64,000 nt of DNA. Origin: Paenibacillus sp. GSMTC-2017 (GTDB taxonomy: Bacteria > Bacillota > Bacilli > Paenibacillales > Paenibacillaceae). Shown in pieces: positions 17,849-26,859 of the stretch. The stretch's first letter is position 1. Each line of letters begins with the position of its first letter. Under the pieces are notes generated by a model, which worked only from the letters and a program-made list of their open reading frames with translations, was not told where the DNA came from and searched no databases. The translations under genes and the position numbers were made by a program. The stretch covers positions 381,388-445,387 of the forward strand of contig NZ_JAECMT010000003.1 of the NCBI RefSeq assembly GCF_016019935.1. The letters are read 5' to 3'.

Positions 17849-18217
17849 GTGAGTAGGGGAACACAATCAACTTCAATACTGATTGCAGCGATACTGCATC
17901 TGGTTAAGGCGCTTCATAAAAGGAAGAAGGGAATGCAGCGGGGTGTCCGGTTGAAAATTGAGAACCAGATTTCTATGCTCATTCATCAGATTGCAGAGAT
18001 TCATATGGCAGTTAAGCGCAATGAAATTATGCATAGAGATGCGAAGAGTACCTTTAAAGTGGAAATATCTGCATTAAAAAATATAGATTCTGGGGATCAT
18101 ATGGCTCATGACTTGTCTGAAACGATAACGTTATTAAAGTTATGGGAATTTAACGATCCCTCTGTAGTATCACATTTGGAGGAAAAGCTTCGTTATTTAC
18201 AACAATATTATCATTGA
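17849..18217 (+). CDS. Hypothetical protein of the surface locus
   Basis: 122-aa protein starting at GTG with a GAGAGGTGG site. It has a short hydrophobic N-terminal stretch (T-S-I-L-I-A-A-I-L-H-L-V), then basic residues and an amphipathic helical region ending E-E-K-L-R-Y-L-Q-Q-Y-Y-H. No family recognised. It follows paralogue 3 by 28 bases and is probably co-transcribed; the operon ends at the short palindrome just downstream. Confidence 0.65.
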   Translation: MSRGTQSTSILIAAILHLVKALHKRKKGMQRGVRLKIENQISMLIHQIAEIHMAVKRNEIMHRDAKSTFKVEISALKNIDSGDHMAHDLSETITLLKLWEFNDPSVVSHLEEKLRYLQQYYH

Positions 18218-18232
18218 AGATAGTAAATAAGA

Positions 18233-18250
18233 CGGCAGTAATTACTGCCG
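18233..18250. terminator. Palindromic hairpin between convergent genes
   Basis: Perfect 18-bp palindrome CGGCAGTAATTACTGCCG at the convergent junction of the surface-protein operon and the large glycosyltransferase. No clear T-run, so the terminator call is moderate. Confidence 0.5.
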
Positions 18251-18265
18251 CCGCAATGATTTATA

Positions 18266-20512
18266 TTAGTTCGTTCCTCCAAATGAATAAATGTTATGTT
18301 GCTTCATGAAATAAACCCGGTTGGCTAGTAGTTCTGGATGATCAGGATAATAATGAAGTGCAGATTCATTGTAGTCGTAAGCTATTTTATATTGTCCTAG
18401 CCTATTGTAGCTTTGACACAGCTTTAGGAGAGGTAACCATGTCTTGTAGTCTTTATTAGGCGGCAGTTTGTCATAATCGTCTTCAGGAGATTCTATAGCT
18501 TGCTTATACCATTCAATTGCAGTAGAATCACTATTTCTATCCGAATGCCATTCACCGATTTTGTAACATACTTCAGCTGGTGGAAAACCAAATTCGAACG
18601 TTCTGAACAATGCTTGAATACGAAGATCGTGTTGCTGTAGTTTGCCTGCACATTCTGACAACTTACAGCATGCTGTTACATGCTCACGTACGGATTTGGG
18701 TTGTTCGTTTAAGTATTTCGTATAATACACGATGGCTTTATCGTAAAGTTCATAATTAAACAACTCATTTGCATAACCTAGCGTTTCGTATGGTGATAAT
18801 GAAAGTTCGGCCTCTAGACGGCTTTTGTAGATGCAGAGATTGCGTTCTGTTGATCGAAGACCTCTTTTATGAATAATGGCGATATCACTTTGCAGTGTAG
18901 TGCCATTCACAGATAAATAGTCATTTAAAGCACCTTGCCATTGGAAATGGGATCTACTGCGTACAAGTCGATTACATCGTAGAGTAGAAGTTAAACGTTC
19001 ATTTGCATCAAATAGTTGGTGATACAGCATAGATACACAATCCACTTCAGCGGTGAGTCTACCTTTAAGTGATAGTAGACGTTCTTGAGCCTCCGAAGTA
19101 ACTATATCATCTGCATCAAGCCATAAAATAAAGTCCTTAGTAGCTTTGCTGAATGCAAAGTTGCGTGCTACGGAGAAGTCGTTGATCCATTCCATATCAT
19201 AAATAATCGCTCCAAAAGATTCAGCAATTTCCTTCGTACGATCCATTGAGCCAGTATCTACGATGATTAACTCATCTATTATATCTATTACAGATTCAAG
19301 ACATTGCTTAAGATGAGCTTCTTCATCTCGTACAATCATACACAAGCTTATGTTTATGCTTGAATGGTTCTGATTTTTCATTTCCTCAGCGTGTTCGGCA
19401 ATCTCCACTTTTAGCTTCTTTAAAGCTTCCTTTGCTGGTTCATAGGTCGGACAAGTCTCTATGCTTCGTTTATAGGCCTCAATGGCACTCTCGAGATGTC
19501 GCTCCTGCTCAAAGCATCTTCCAATATAATAATGAGCTTGGAACGTACCAAGGCCATATAAAGTTAAATGGCGAGTCATCTTGTCACCGAGCTCCAAGCA
19601 ATGCTCGAACGTTTCCCTCGCAAGTACGTAGCGCTTTTTTAGCCATAATACGACTCCCTTAATAAAATGGAGATCCACATAATCTGCATATAGTAGTATA
19701 GCTTTGTCTATGCCTGGCCATATTCCTTCGTAAGTACCATAGGAGAGCATAGTCTCATACTTCAAACGATAGATTAAGGATGGCGGCAGTTGATTGGATT
19801 TAATGAATGCAAGGATAGATTTATTAACTGAATCATATGCTTTTTGATATTCGCTCATTTGGTTATATTCACTTGCAATATGGTAGTGTACCCAAGGGTT
19901 TGTATCCTCTTTATCCAGTTCTTGAAGAAGCATGGTTAGGTTGCGTTCTGACTTGTTTTTTTGTGTTCTTACGGGGTCTAAATAGCCGTAGTGATGCAAA
20001 TTAGTAGCTAAGTAATGGATTCGATTCTCTTTTATATTTAGTTCCTTAACATTTAGACGTTCATGGATTCGTCCTTGAAACTTAAAGCCGATATGGTTGC
20101 GGAACAGTCTATGCTGCTGCACATGGTAAGCTCTATCGACACTTACAGGATAATCGCCAAAATAATTGATGAGTCCGATAACGCCCATATCTTTATCGTT
20201 CCAGCCAAGTACATCCCGTATTAATCCACGACTTGACTCCGCTAATATTTCGTCTGCATCCAGCCATAGAATCCAGTCTCCTGTAGCATGCTGTAGACCG
20301 TAATTACGAGCTGCTGCAAAGTCTTCATTCCATTCATAGCGTAGTACAATCGCACCATAGGATTCGCATATTTTAATGGTGTCATCAGTTGAACCAGTAT
20401 CGACAATTATGATCTCATCAACGACAGAATGTACATGTTCGAGACATTCCTTAATAAAACCATCTTCATTTCGGACAATCATACATAATGAAAGACGTGG
20501 AGCAAGTTGCAC
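18266..20512 (-). CDS. Double family 2 glycosyltransferase with TPR repeats
   Basis: 748-aa protein built of two GT-A/TPR halves. The GTG start at 20512 is chosen because AAGGAGG lies 8 bases upstream and the protein then begins next to L-S-L-C-M-I-V-R-N-E; the frame is open 41 codons further without support. Half 1 has D-T-G-S-T-D, A-A-A-R-N and L-D-A-D-E plus TPRs. Half 2, from about residue 385, has I-S-L-C-M-I-V-R-D-E-E, D-T-G-S-M-D, V-A-R-N-F and L-D-A-D-D plus further TPRs. Both halves keep donor- and metal-binding motifs, so it may add two sugars successively. Likely acceptors are neighbouring surface proteins; this is inference. Confidence 0.86.
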   Translation of the reverse strand: MQLAPRLSLCMIVRNEDGFIKECLEHVHSVVDEIIIVDTGSTDDTIKICESYGAIVLRYEWNEDFAAARNYGLQHATGDWILWLDADEILAESSRGLIRDVLGWNDKDMGVIGLINYFGDYPVSVDRAYHVQQHRLFRNHIGFKFQGRIHERLNVKELNIKENRIHYLATNLHHYGYLDPVRTQKNKSERNLTMLLQELDKEDTNPWVHYHIASEYNQMSEYQKAYDSVNKSILAFIKSNQLPPSLIYRLKYETMLSYGTYEGIWPGIDKAILLYADYVDLHFIKGVVLWLKKRYVLARETFEHCLELGDKMTRHLTLYGLGTFQAHYYIGRCFEQERHLESAIEAYKRSIETCPTYEPAKEALKKLKVEIAEHAEEMKNQNHSSINISLCMIVRDEEAHLKQCLESVIDIIDELIIVDTGSMDRTKEIAESFGAIIYDMEWINDFSVARNFAFSKATKDFILWLDADDIVTSEAQERLLSLKGRLTAEVDCVSMLYHQLFDANERLTSTLRCNRLVRSRSHFQWQGALNDYLSVNGTTLQSDIAIIHKRGLRSTERNLCIYKSRLEAELSLSPYETLGYANELFNYELYDKAIVYYTKYLNEQPKSVREHVTACCKLSECAGKLQQHDLRIQALFRTFEFGFPPAEVCYKIGEWHSDRNSDSTAIEWYKQAIESPEDDYDKLPPNKDYKTWLPLLKLCQSYNRLGQYKIAYDYNESALHYYPDHPELLANRVYFMKQHNIYSFGGTN

Positions 20513-20658
20513 AGATCTTTCCTCCTTACGCGAGCATTTACACCTATGATATGTTTTGGCGCTATTGAGGTGCTTATGTTCATTTGGCTTTGTTTCGAAT
20601 TTGGAAAGATAGGGTAAGAAATAATAGATGAACATAAATGAGATGAGGGGTATTAAAA

Positions 20659-21045
20659 ATGAAAAAAGAATTAGGGATTATTATGATGACATTACTGCTA
20701 GTGGGTTGTTCTTCTAATGGACCAAAAGAAACGACGAATGAAACGACCAATGGAACATGGGATTACCGTGAAGGTAATGTACTGGCTAAACAATCGACAA
20801 AGCTTCTAGTTGTAGATAGTACAGATGTAACAGAAATCGAGTTAAAGCCAGAGCTGGAAACAGTGGAACAAATTTTAAAAGTTGTTCAACCGGAAGCTGT
20901 TTGGGTAACACCAATTAACGAATCAGAGCTAGAAGCAGTCGAGGTTGGGGACGAAGTAAGTTTGGAAATTACCGGAGATATTTCGGACTCTTACCCAGCA
21001 GAGGCGTCAGCTAAACGAATCACTGTCATCGACAAAACGCAATAA
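20659..21045 (+). CDS. DUF3221-type lipoprotein
   Basis: 128-aa lipoprotein with lipobox L-V-G-C (Cys17) and a mature domain ending in E-V-G-D-E-V-S-L-E-I-T-G-x-I-x-x-S-Y-P-A-x-A-x-A, typical of small YobA/DUF3221 proteins of Bacillales, whose function is unknown. It stands alone and divergent from the large glycosyltransferase. Confidence 0.75.
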   Translation: MKKELGIIMMTLLLVGCSSNGPKETTNETTNGTWDYREGNVLAKQSTKLLVVDSTDVTEIELKPELETVEQILKVVQPEAVWVTPINESELEAVEVGDEVSLEITGDISDSYPAEASAKRITVIDKTQ

Positions 21046-21144
21046 ATAGGAAATAATTAGAAATTAATTTTCTCTTTTTATGCCTACTATTCAATTCTAT
21101 AATGGTATATAGATACGAATAGGCGGCAGTAAGGAGGGAGTAAA

Positions 21145-22137
21145 ATGAATGCGATTCCAATTAGGGATAGATGTATTCGAATGATCGTAGCCACGCTTTG
21201 TTTTCCACTTACAATCGTACAGACAGTAATCGCAAAGCTATACGCGAAAAAATATCGTCAACCAGGAGAACTTGTTGCTATTGGTACGGATCATCTTCAT
21301 GCAATTATTACGGGTAATGGTAAATCGACCGTCGTTCTTGAATCAGGAATGGGTGGGGTATCACTTGATTGGTCTCTCGTACAACACGAAATATCGGGAC
21401 ATGCAACGGTGCTTTCTTATGATCGAGCTGGATTCGGCTTTAGCAATCGATTATTAAAGATGCCAACTTGTCAGCAATATGTGGAAGATCTTAGATGCCT
21501 ACTTCATACTAAACAACTAAAACCTCCATACATATTAGTAGGACATTCCTATGGGGGAATGATCATAAGGTTATTTGCCTCACAATATCGGGATGAGGTT
21601 GCTGGGCTCGTTTTGGTAGATGCAGCACATGAAAGTAGATTTATACCGAAGGAAATGGGTGCGATAGGTAAGGAGAAAAGGCGCATCAGCAGGAAATTGT
21701 TAAGATTGGGTTACTTGCTGTCTCCGATAGCTATTCCTCGTTTTATGAAAAGACATATCGGATCGAGAAATTTACCATCATCCATACAAAAGGTTATCAA
21801 ACAACGAGGATACCGTAATGAAGCATATCGAACTGCTTATGCAGAGATGCTATGTACCGAAATGAGTGCGGAGCAGCTTGTTGCCGCACCTCCTCTTCCT
21901 AATCATATGCCAGTTATCGTAATGAGCGCGGGGAAGCAGGACGAAGAATGGAAGAAAGGTCAAGAGAAACTGTTAGATATAACAGGGAAAGTGACCCATA
22001 TCAATGTTGAGGATAGCTGGCATTCTATCCAAGTTCATAGACCGGATACAGTCATTGCAGCGATTAAGAGTTCGCTATTCATTGGTAACAATTGCAACGA
22101 TAAAGTTGGAAACGTGCAAAAAAACTCGATCATCTAA
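21145..22137 (+). CDS. Alpha/beta hydrolase
   Basis: 330-aa hydrolase. The nucleophile Ser is in G-H-S-Y-G-G (Ser135), the acid is probably in V-L-V-D-A-A-H and the base His in S-W-H-S-I-Q. An oxyanion-type G-M-G-G precedes them. A hydrophobic N-terminal segment (residues about 11-30) may anchor it to the membrane. Substrate cannot be inferred. AAGGAGGGAG precedes the ATG. The stop codon lies inside the loop of the terminator hairpin. Confidence 0.85.
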   Translation: MNAIPIRDRCIRMIVATLCFPLTIVQTVIAKLYAKKYRQPGELVAIGTDHLHAIITGNGKSTVVLESGMGGVSLDWSLVQHEISGHATVLSYDRAGFGFSNRLLKMPTCQQYVEDLRCLLHTKQLKPPYILVGHSYGGMIIRLFASQYRDEVAGLVLVDAAHESRFIPKEMGAIGKEKRRISRKLLRLGYLLSPIAIPRFMKRHIGSRNLPSSIQKVIKQRGYRNEAYRTAYAEMLCTEMSAEQLVAAPPLPNHMPVIVMSAGKQDEEWKKGQEKLLDITGKVTHINVEDSWHSIQVHRPDTVIAAIKSSLFIGNNCNDKVGNVQKNSII

Positions 22138-22156
22138 ATGATGATCGAGTTTTTTT
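22121..22156 (+). terminator. Rho-independent terminator overlapping the stop codon
   Basis: Stem 22125-22134 with 22140-22149, loop TAAAT containing the hydrolase stop codon, then a T-run to 22156. Confidence 0.88.
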
Positions 22157-22389
22157 CATTCGCATCGTTTACGATTCTTAATTACATTGCGATTGCCATC
22201 CTTCATGATACTCTTCACAGTAGTCTATCAGTTGGTAGTTTTTGCAATGCGAGAGAATGTCTATAACCATTTAGTAACAGAAATTTGTTGGTAAAAAATA
22301 AATATAGTTGAACTTACACGATCCAAATGGTATCGGTTAAGTTATCATTTTGAAAGTAGCATATAGATAATTTTGGAAGGTGCGGTGTA

Positions 22390-23151
22390 ATGTCTATGAA
22401 TGGGTCTTATGAAGGAATTGAAGCCGATACTTATGATTTGTGGTTTGTAGGAGACAGCTCCGAAGAATCTGATTTTTACGAAACCTGTATGAAGGAAGTA
22501 CCTGGGCCAGCGCTTGAAATAGGCTCTGGTACGGGTAGATTACTGCTACCTTATCTTCAAAAGGGATATGATGTCCACGGTGTAGAACCTTCAAAACAGA
22601 TGAATGATATTTGCAAAGCGAAGGGGAAACAAATTGGCGTAGATCCAGTGCTCTACGATCAGTATATGCAACATTTGGACCTTACTTTATCCTATAAAAC
22701 GATCTACATTCCGCTAGCGTCATTTATGCTTGTTGCTGATCGTGATGAAGCGATTAAAGCATTAGAACTTATGTACCTTCATTTGGAAGAGGATGGACAA
22801 GTTATTATTCCTCTATTTATCCCGCGCGAGCAATTGTCTAGCCCTAAGAAGGAGTGGACTATTCGCCGATGTGGAGAACGTGAGGATGGCGCTACTATTG
22901 TCGTGAATCAATCGTCGGACATCGCCTTCAATGATCAAATTCAAACGAATTGGAATAGATACGAGATTTATCATGCGGGCAAGTTGGTAGAATCTAACTT
23001 CGAAGTTATGAAATTACGTTGGTATTACCGCTATGAGTTCGAAATGATGTTAGAGCGCGCTGGCTTCCGTGACGTTTCCCTATATCGGGGTTATGATCGT
23101 AGCCCGTTATCTGCCGATCAGTCGTTTATGATCTTCCGAGCTCGTAAGTAA
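22390..23151 (+). CDS. Class I SAM-dependent methyltransferase
   Basis: 253-aa cytoplasmic methyltransferase with motif I L-E-I-G-S-G-T-G (residues 42-49) binding SAM, then G-V-E-P-S as the acidic post-I loop. The C-terminal half carries a R-W-Y-Y-R-Y-E-F-E-M-M-L-E-x-A-G-F segment typical of small-molecule methyltransferases. Substrate unknown. ATG with a GGAAGGTG site. It is followed by a nested stem-loop and a GPH transporter gene. Confidence 0.85.
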   Translation: MSMNGSYEGIEADTYDLWFVGDSSEESDFYETCMKEVPGPALEIGSGTGRLLLPYLQKGYDVHGVEPSKQMNDICKAKGKQIGVDPVLYDQYMQHLDLTLSYKTIYIPLASFMLVADRDEAIKALELMYLHLEEDGQVIIPLFIPREQLSSPKKEWTIRRCGEREDGATIVVNQSSDIAFNDQIQTNWNRYEIYHAGKLVESNFEVMKLRWYYRYEFEMMLERAGFRDVSLYRGYDRSPLSADQSFMIFRARK

Positions 23152-23159
23152 GCGTCCCT

Positions 23160-23240
23160 ATTGAAATTGTCAGCATAACTAATGATTGCAACGTTATAGC
23201 AATCGCAGTATGCTTTAGGAAGAGTTTGACAATTTCAAAT
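23160..23240 (+). promoter_or_regulatory. Nested stem-loop in the leader of the GPH transporter gene
   Basis: Three nested inverted repeats: 12 bp (23161-23172 with 23227-23238), 5 bp GCATA/TATGC and 6 bp GATTGC/GCAATC (23184-23189 with 23199-23204). The outer stem ends immediately before the ribosome binding region of the transporter. There is no T-run, so it is more likely a leader structure or mRNA-processing element than a simple terminator. Confidence 0.5.
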
Positions 23241-23255
23241 GGGCGGGTGAGACTT

Positions 23256-24551
23256 ATGTCACAGAACAGAGCAATTAATTCACCATGGATGTATGCGTTC
23301 GGGATGTTAGCGATGATGATTCCAAGCCATGCATTTAGTACGTTTTATGTGTTTTATTATTCCGATGAACTAAATTTAGGTCTTGGACTGCTTACACTCG
23401 GTCGTTTGATTTATTTAATTTGGGACGCTGTTAATCAACCGCTAGCTGGTTACTTATCGGATCGAACAAATACGAAATACGGACGTAGAAAGCCATGGAT
23501 AAACATCTCGATTCCGCTATTTATGCTTTCCTTTATTATGGTGTTTAGTCCACCAGGGGGAATGTCGGAGTTCGGTTTGTTTACATGGTTCCTTATAACG
23601 CTTCTAATATTTGAGGCGGTTGCTACAATTCTTTGGGTCAATTACGGTGCGTTATTCCCTGAGCTATTCCGAGGTGGAGAGCAACGTGTAAAGGCATCCT
23701 CTATCCAGCAGGCTTATCAGATCATCGCCATTCTTATCGTGTCGGTAGCTGCTCCAATTATCATTGACGCACTAGGATACGGAAAAATGTCCATCATCTT
23801 AGCCCTGCTATTTGTCTTATTTATGTTCATATGTATGCGCTTTACTAAAGAGGATGAGAATGCTCGAAGTGCCCCGCAAATGAAATTAAAGGAAGCTTTT
23901 TCTTCAACACTTACGAATAAACCTTTCTGGATTTTCAATCTATCCAACTCATTTGCCCAAACAGTAAATGGCTTACTTAGTGCAACGATACCGTTTTATG
24001 CGAAATATGTCCTCAAAATACCAGTAGAGCAAGTTACCATTTTACTCGCTTCTATATTCGTTTCAGTTATACCATTGGTTGGGGTATGGTACTACCTTAT
24101 TCGGAAGATGGAGCCCGTTAAAGCATGGCGATTATCATTGTTCGCCTATGCATTGTCCGTTATTCCGCTTTGGTTCGGCAGCAGTTTAGTAGGCGGTATT
24201 ATTGCTGGTATCATTGTTGGTTTTGGTTTGGCTGGTTTCTTTGTTACTCCTGCACTTGTTAATAGTGTCATTATTGATCGTGATTTTGCTGCGACAGGGC
24301 GTAGAAGGGAAGGCGTCTATACTGCGGTAGCTGGATTTATCAACCGTTCAAGTGGCCTAATTTCGGCACTTGCTTTCCTTATCGTTGGTGTTATATTTGG
24401 ATACGAAAATGGAGATAACCCAGGTAATGACCCAGAAACGACGTTCCGAGTTCTTATTAGTTTAATTCCATTTATTTTGCTTACGATTTCGATTATTTTA
24501 TCTTATTTTGTAAAGCTTAAGGGCGAGGGAAACAAAGGTTATGACAATTAA
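23256..24551 (+). CDS. GPH-family (MelB-like) sugar/cation symporter
   Basis: 431-aa membrane protein with about 12 predicted helices. N-terminal features of the glycoside-pentoside-hexuronide family are visible: D-A-V-N-Q-P-L-A-G-Y-L-S-D-R-T-N with T-K-Y-G-R-R-K-P-W. ATG at 23256 follows GGGCGGGTGA; the frame opens 30 bases earlier without a site. It probably imports a glycoside with a cation. The gene overlaps the HD hydrolase gene by 11 bases. Confidence 0.85.
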   Translation: MSQNRAINSPWMYAFGMLAMMIPSHAFSTFYVFYYSDELNLGLGLLTLGRLIYLIWDAVNQPLAGYLSDRTNTKYGRRKPWINISIPLFMLSFIMVFSPPGGMSEFGLFTWFLITLLIFEAVATILWVNYGALFPELFRGGEQRVKASSIQQAYQIIAILIVSVAAPIIIDALGYGKMSIILALLFVLFMFICMRFTKEDENARSAPQMKLKEAFSSTLTNKPFWIFNLSNSFAQTVNGLLSATIPFYAKYVLKIPVEQVTILLASIFVSVIPLVGVWYYLIRKMEPVKAWRLSLFAYALSVIPLWFGSSLVGGIIAGIIVGFGLAGFFVTPALVNSVIIDRDFAATGRRREGVYTAVAGFINRSSGLISALAFLIVGVIFGYENGDNPGNDPETTFRVLISLIPFILLTISIILSYFVKLKGEGNKGYDN

Positions 24552-25200
24552 AGAGGAACAAAAGAAGATTATTGAAGCCGCAACGAAGTTTGCTAGAGCG
24601 TTCCATGAAAATGATGTAACTGGTCATGATTGGTGGCATATTCATCGTGTAGTGGCAATGACGGAGCGTTTGGCAAAAGAGGAAGGTGCAGATCAGTTCG
24701 TTAGCCTTATCGCGGCACTTCTGCATGATGTAGCTGATGAGAAGCTGAATGATTCCAAAGAAGCTGGAATACGTAATGTAGAGGATTGGATGTTAAGTCA
24801 GCAGATAGGGACAGAGGATAGAGAGCATGTCATAGAGATTATATCGAGGATGTCGTATAACGGTGGGAAAAACCCGCCTATGCGTACATTGGAAGGCAAG
24901 GTCGTTCAAGATGCAGACCGACTAGATGCGATAGGCGCGATTGCAATTGCAAGATGTTTTCTGTATGCCGGGTTTACAGGTGATCAGATATACGATCCTT
25001 CACTCGCTCCGCGTGAGATGATGACGAAAGAGGAATATCGGAACGGGAAGAGTACGGCAATCAATCATTTTTATGAAAAACTATTAAAGCTTAAAGATCG
25101 TATTAATACGGTCTCAGGTAAGCGGATTGCTGAAGAGCGGCACCGCTTTATGGCGAACTATTTGGAGCAGTTTCATTTGGAATGGGATGGGCGTGTTTGA
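24541..25200 (+). CDS. YpgQ-like HD-domain phosphohydrolase
   Basis: 219-aa metal-dependent HD protein. Motifs: G-H-D-W-W-H-I-H-R-V (first metal His), A-L-L-H-D-V-A-D (HD at residues 62-63) and V-Q-D-A-D-R-L-D-A-I-G-A (C-terminal metal Asp). This matches the YpgQ/YedJ subfamily; B. subtilis YpgQ is reported to be a nucleotide pyrophosphohydrolase, which is family knowledge. Start ATG overlaps the transporter gene end by 11 bases. Confidence 0.85.
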   Translation: MTIKEEQKKIIEAATKFARAFHENDVTGHDWWHIHRVVAMTERLAKEEGADQFVSLIAALLHDVADEKLNDSKEAGIRNVEDWMLSQQIGTEDREHVIEIISRMSYNGGKNPPMRTLEGKVVQDADRLDAIGAIAIARCFLYAGFTGDQIYDPSLAPREMMTKEEYRNGKSTAINHFYEKLLKLKDRINTVSGKRIAEERHRFMANYLEQFHLEWDGRV

Positions 25201-25305
25201 CGATAAAGGTTCAAGAACATAATTGCTGACTCCCATCTTGCGTGTTTCTGTGCGGATGTGGTAGGGTAGACAAAATAACTACCCGATGAATAGGAGTTAG
25301 CGCCG

Positions 25306-25650
25306 ATGTACGAAATAACGATAGATTTGGTGAATGATTGGATCAACACAGTGAAGGAAGTGCTGCGCGGATCTGGATATACGCTAGAGGATGGATTGAC
25401 GAATGAAGAAATCGCTTTGCGGTATTTCTTGCATTCTCAACCTGAGGAACAAGCGCTTGAGCTTGCAACAGATACGATGAATCGACTGCGTGAGATGCAA
25501 GAGATTGTGATCAGTCATATTGAGTCTACAATTGTCCCAGATATTCGTAGCAGAACAAAGTATGAAGGTAATGTGTTTCAGTTCAATTGGGTTTACGATC
25601 AAGGTGAACATATTGTTGAACTCAACTCGGAATATCGAATTCCACTATAG
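25306..25650 (+). CDS. Hypothetical protein
   Basis: 114-aa acidic, soluble-looking protein with a TAGGAG site upstream. No signal peptide, membrane segment or recognised motif. It is mostly helical to residue 80, followed by a V-F-Q-F-N-W-V-Y-D beta stretch. A small hairpin (25264-25284) lies just before it and a terminator after it, so it is monocistronic. Confidence 0.65.
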   Translation: MYEITIDLVNDWINTVKEVLRGSGYTLEDGLTNEEIALRYFLHSQPEEQALELATDTMNRLREMQEIVISHIESTIVPDIRSRTKYEGNVFQFNWVYDQGEHIVELNSEYRIPL

Positions 25651-25667
25651 ACAAGTTAGCAGAGTAA

Positions 25668-25715
25668 AGATCGCACTATCCGGCTCAATGAGCTTGGTGG
25701 GGAGCGGTCTTTTTT
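25668..25715 (+). terminator. Rho-independent terminator
   Basis: Stem AGATCGC (25668-25674) with GCGGTCT (25704-25710, one G-U pair), long imperfect interior, then a run of T. Confidence 0.65.
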
Positions 25716-25785
25716 GTTAAGGAAGTTGTTGATACTGTACTGTTGTAATAATATAACAAAAAATATTTCGAAAGGGGTGCACAAT

Positions 25786-26139
25786 ATGGGCGTTTCACTT
25801 TATTATAGCGTAGAACGTTCAGTACCATTAACAAATGAAGAAGATAGCGCAATTGAGGAAACGGTTAGTAAGTTTCAACAATCTTTTGAGTTTCAAGACG
25901 AGGGAGAAGATTTCTGTATTTATGAGCTAAATTCATCCGAACCTCAATATATTTTCCGTGGAGCGACAAAATTGCCAATGGGAGATGTTGAGGATATGTT
26001 AAGTGCTTGCTTGCATTGGGCAGCTTGTTTAACAGCGATTCGTCATATTATAAAAGATGGGGATTGGAGCGTTCATTTAGACGATCACGACTTGCTTTGG
26101 TGTGATGAAACAGGTTGGTATCTATCGGACGAGTTTTAA
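25786..26139 (+). CDS. Hypothetical protein
   Basis: 117-aa protein. ATG at 25786 is chosen for the AAAGGGGTG site; the frame extends upstream to 25714 through the terminator of the preceding gene, so the longer form is unlikely. It begins M-G-V-S-L-Y-Y-S-V-E-R and is acidic, with W-S-V-H-L-D-D-H near the C-terminus. Family not recognised. Confidence 0.68.
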   Translation: MGVSLYYSVERSVPLTNEEDSAIEETVSKFQQSFEFQDEGEDFCIYELNSSEPQYIFRGATKLPMGDVEDMLSACLHWAACLTAIRHIIKDGDWSVHLDDHDLLWCDETGWYLSDEF

Positions 26140-26270
26140 TTAATAATCGTTTAATTAATGAGGCAGTTCCAGTTTGGTTATATCTGTTTGTTACCATAAA
26201 ACCCAATAATGAAATGATAAAATAAATAGGAGTGGGTAAATAGACAAACTACGGCTGGGAGTGTGAGGTT

Positions 26271-26819
26271 GTGATTTTATTAGGAGATCGATTAGTGCTT
26301 ACCCAAATAACGCATAATGATTTAGATTTTGTTTGCAATGTAGAATGTGATCAAAACTTATGGTACTACGAGGACTTTGTACATTCAGATTTAGATGTTG
26401 TACGGGAAAATTACATAGAGAAGATTGAAGAGGAAGGGGAGCGAAGCAGCTACGATTTTATCGTATCGATAAAAGGGGATGACCATAAGACACCAATTGG
26501 CCTAGCGCAGATTTGGCAATACGTTGATAATCGAAAGAGCTGGGAGTTAGGTTTTGCGATCCTTCCAGGTTTTGAGAGACAGGGGTATGGGCAAGAATCA
26601 GTTAAGCTCCTGATGGACTTTGCGTTTAATCAATTAAATGCACATAAAGTAGTAGGCATGTGTAACTCACTTAATATACGATCAGCAGCCATTATGGAAC
26701 GTTTGGGTATGACTAAGGAAGCTGTATTTAAGGAAGAATTGAATTGGCATGATCAGTGGGTGGATCAAAACTTTTTCTCTATTTTGGAAAAGGAATATTA
26801 TTCAAAGGTGCGGGAGTAA
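26271..26819 (+). CDS. GNAT-family N-acetyltransferase
   Basis: 182-aa acetyltransferase of the RimJ/RimL-like GNAT group. Seen: W-E-L-G-F-A-I-L-P-G (strand 4) followed by R-Q-G-Y-G-Q-E (acetyl-CoA pyrophosphate loop, R/Q-x-x-G-x-G/A), and N-I-R-S-A-A-I-M-E-R-L-G-M with F-K-E-E-L-N-W-H. GTG start; the upstream TGGGAGTGTGAGG is only a moderate site. Acceptor unknown. Confidence 0.85.
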   Translation: MILLGDRLVLTQITHNDLDFVCNVECDQNLWYYEDFVHSDLDVVRENYIEKIEEEGERSSYDFIVSIKGDDHKTPIGLAQIWQYVDNRKSWELGFAILPGFERQGYGQESVKLLMDFAFNQLNAHKVVGMCNSLNIRSAAIMERLGMTKEAVFKEELNWHDQWVDQNFFSILEKEYYSKVRE

Positions 26820-26859
26820 AGGAAACATAGTTTCATGAATAAACATAAGAGGGATTATT

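Noticed and set aside
20513..20635. 41-codon N-terminal extension of the double glycosyltransferase
   Set aside because: AAGGAGG with ideal spacing precedes GTG 20512, and the extension has no family similarity.
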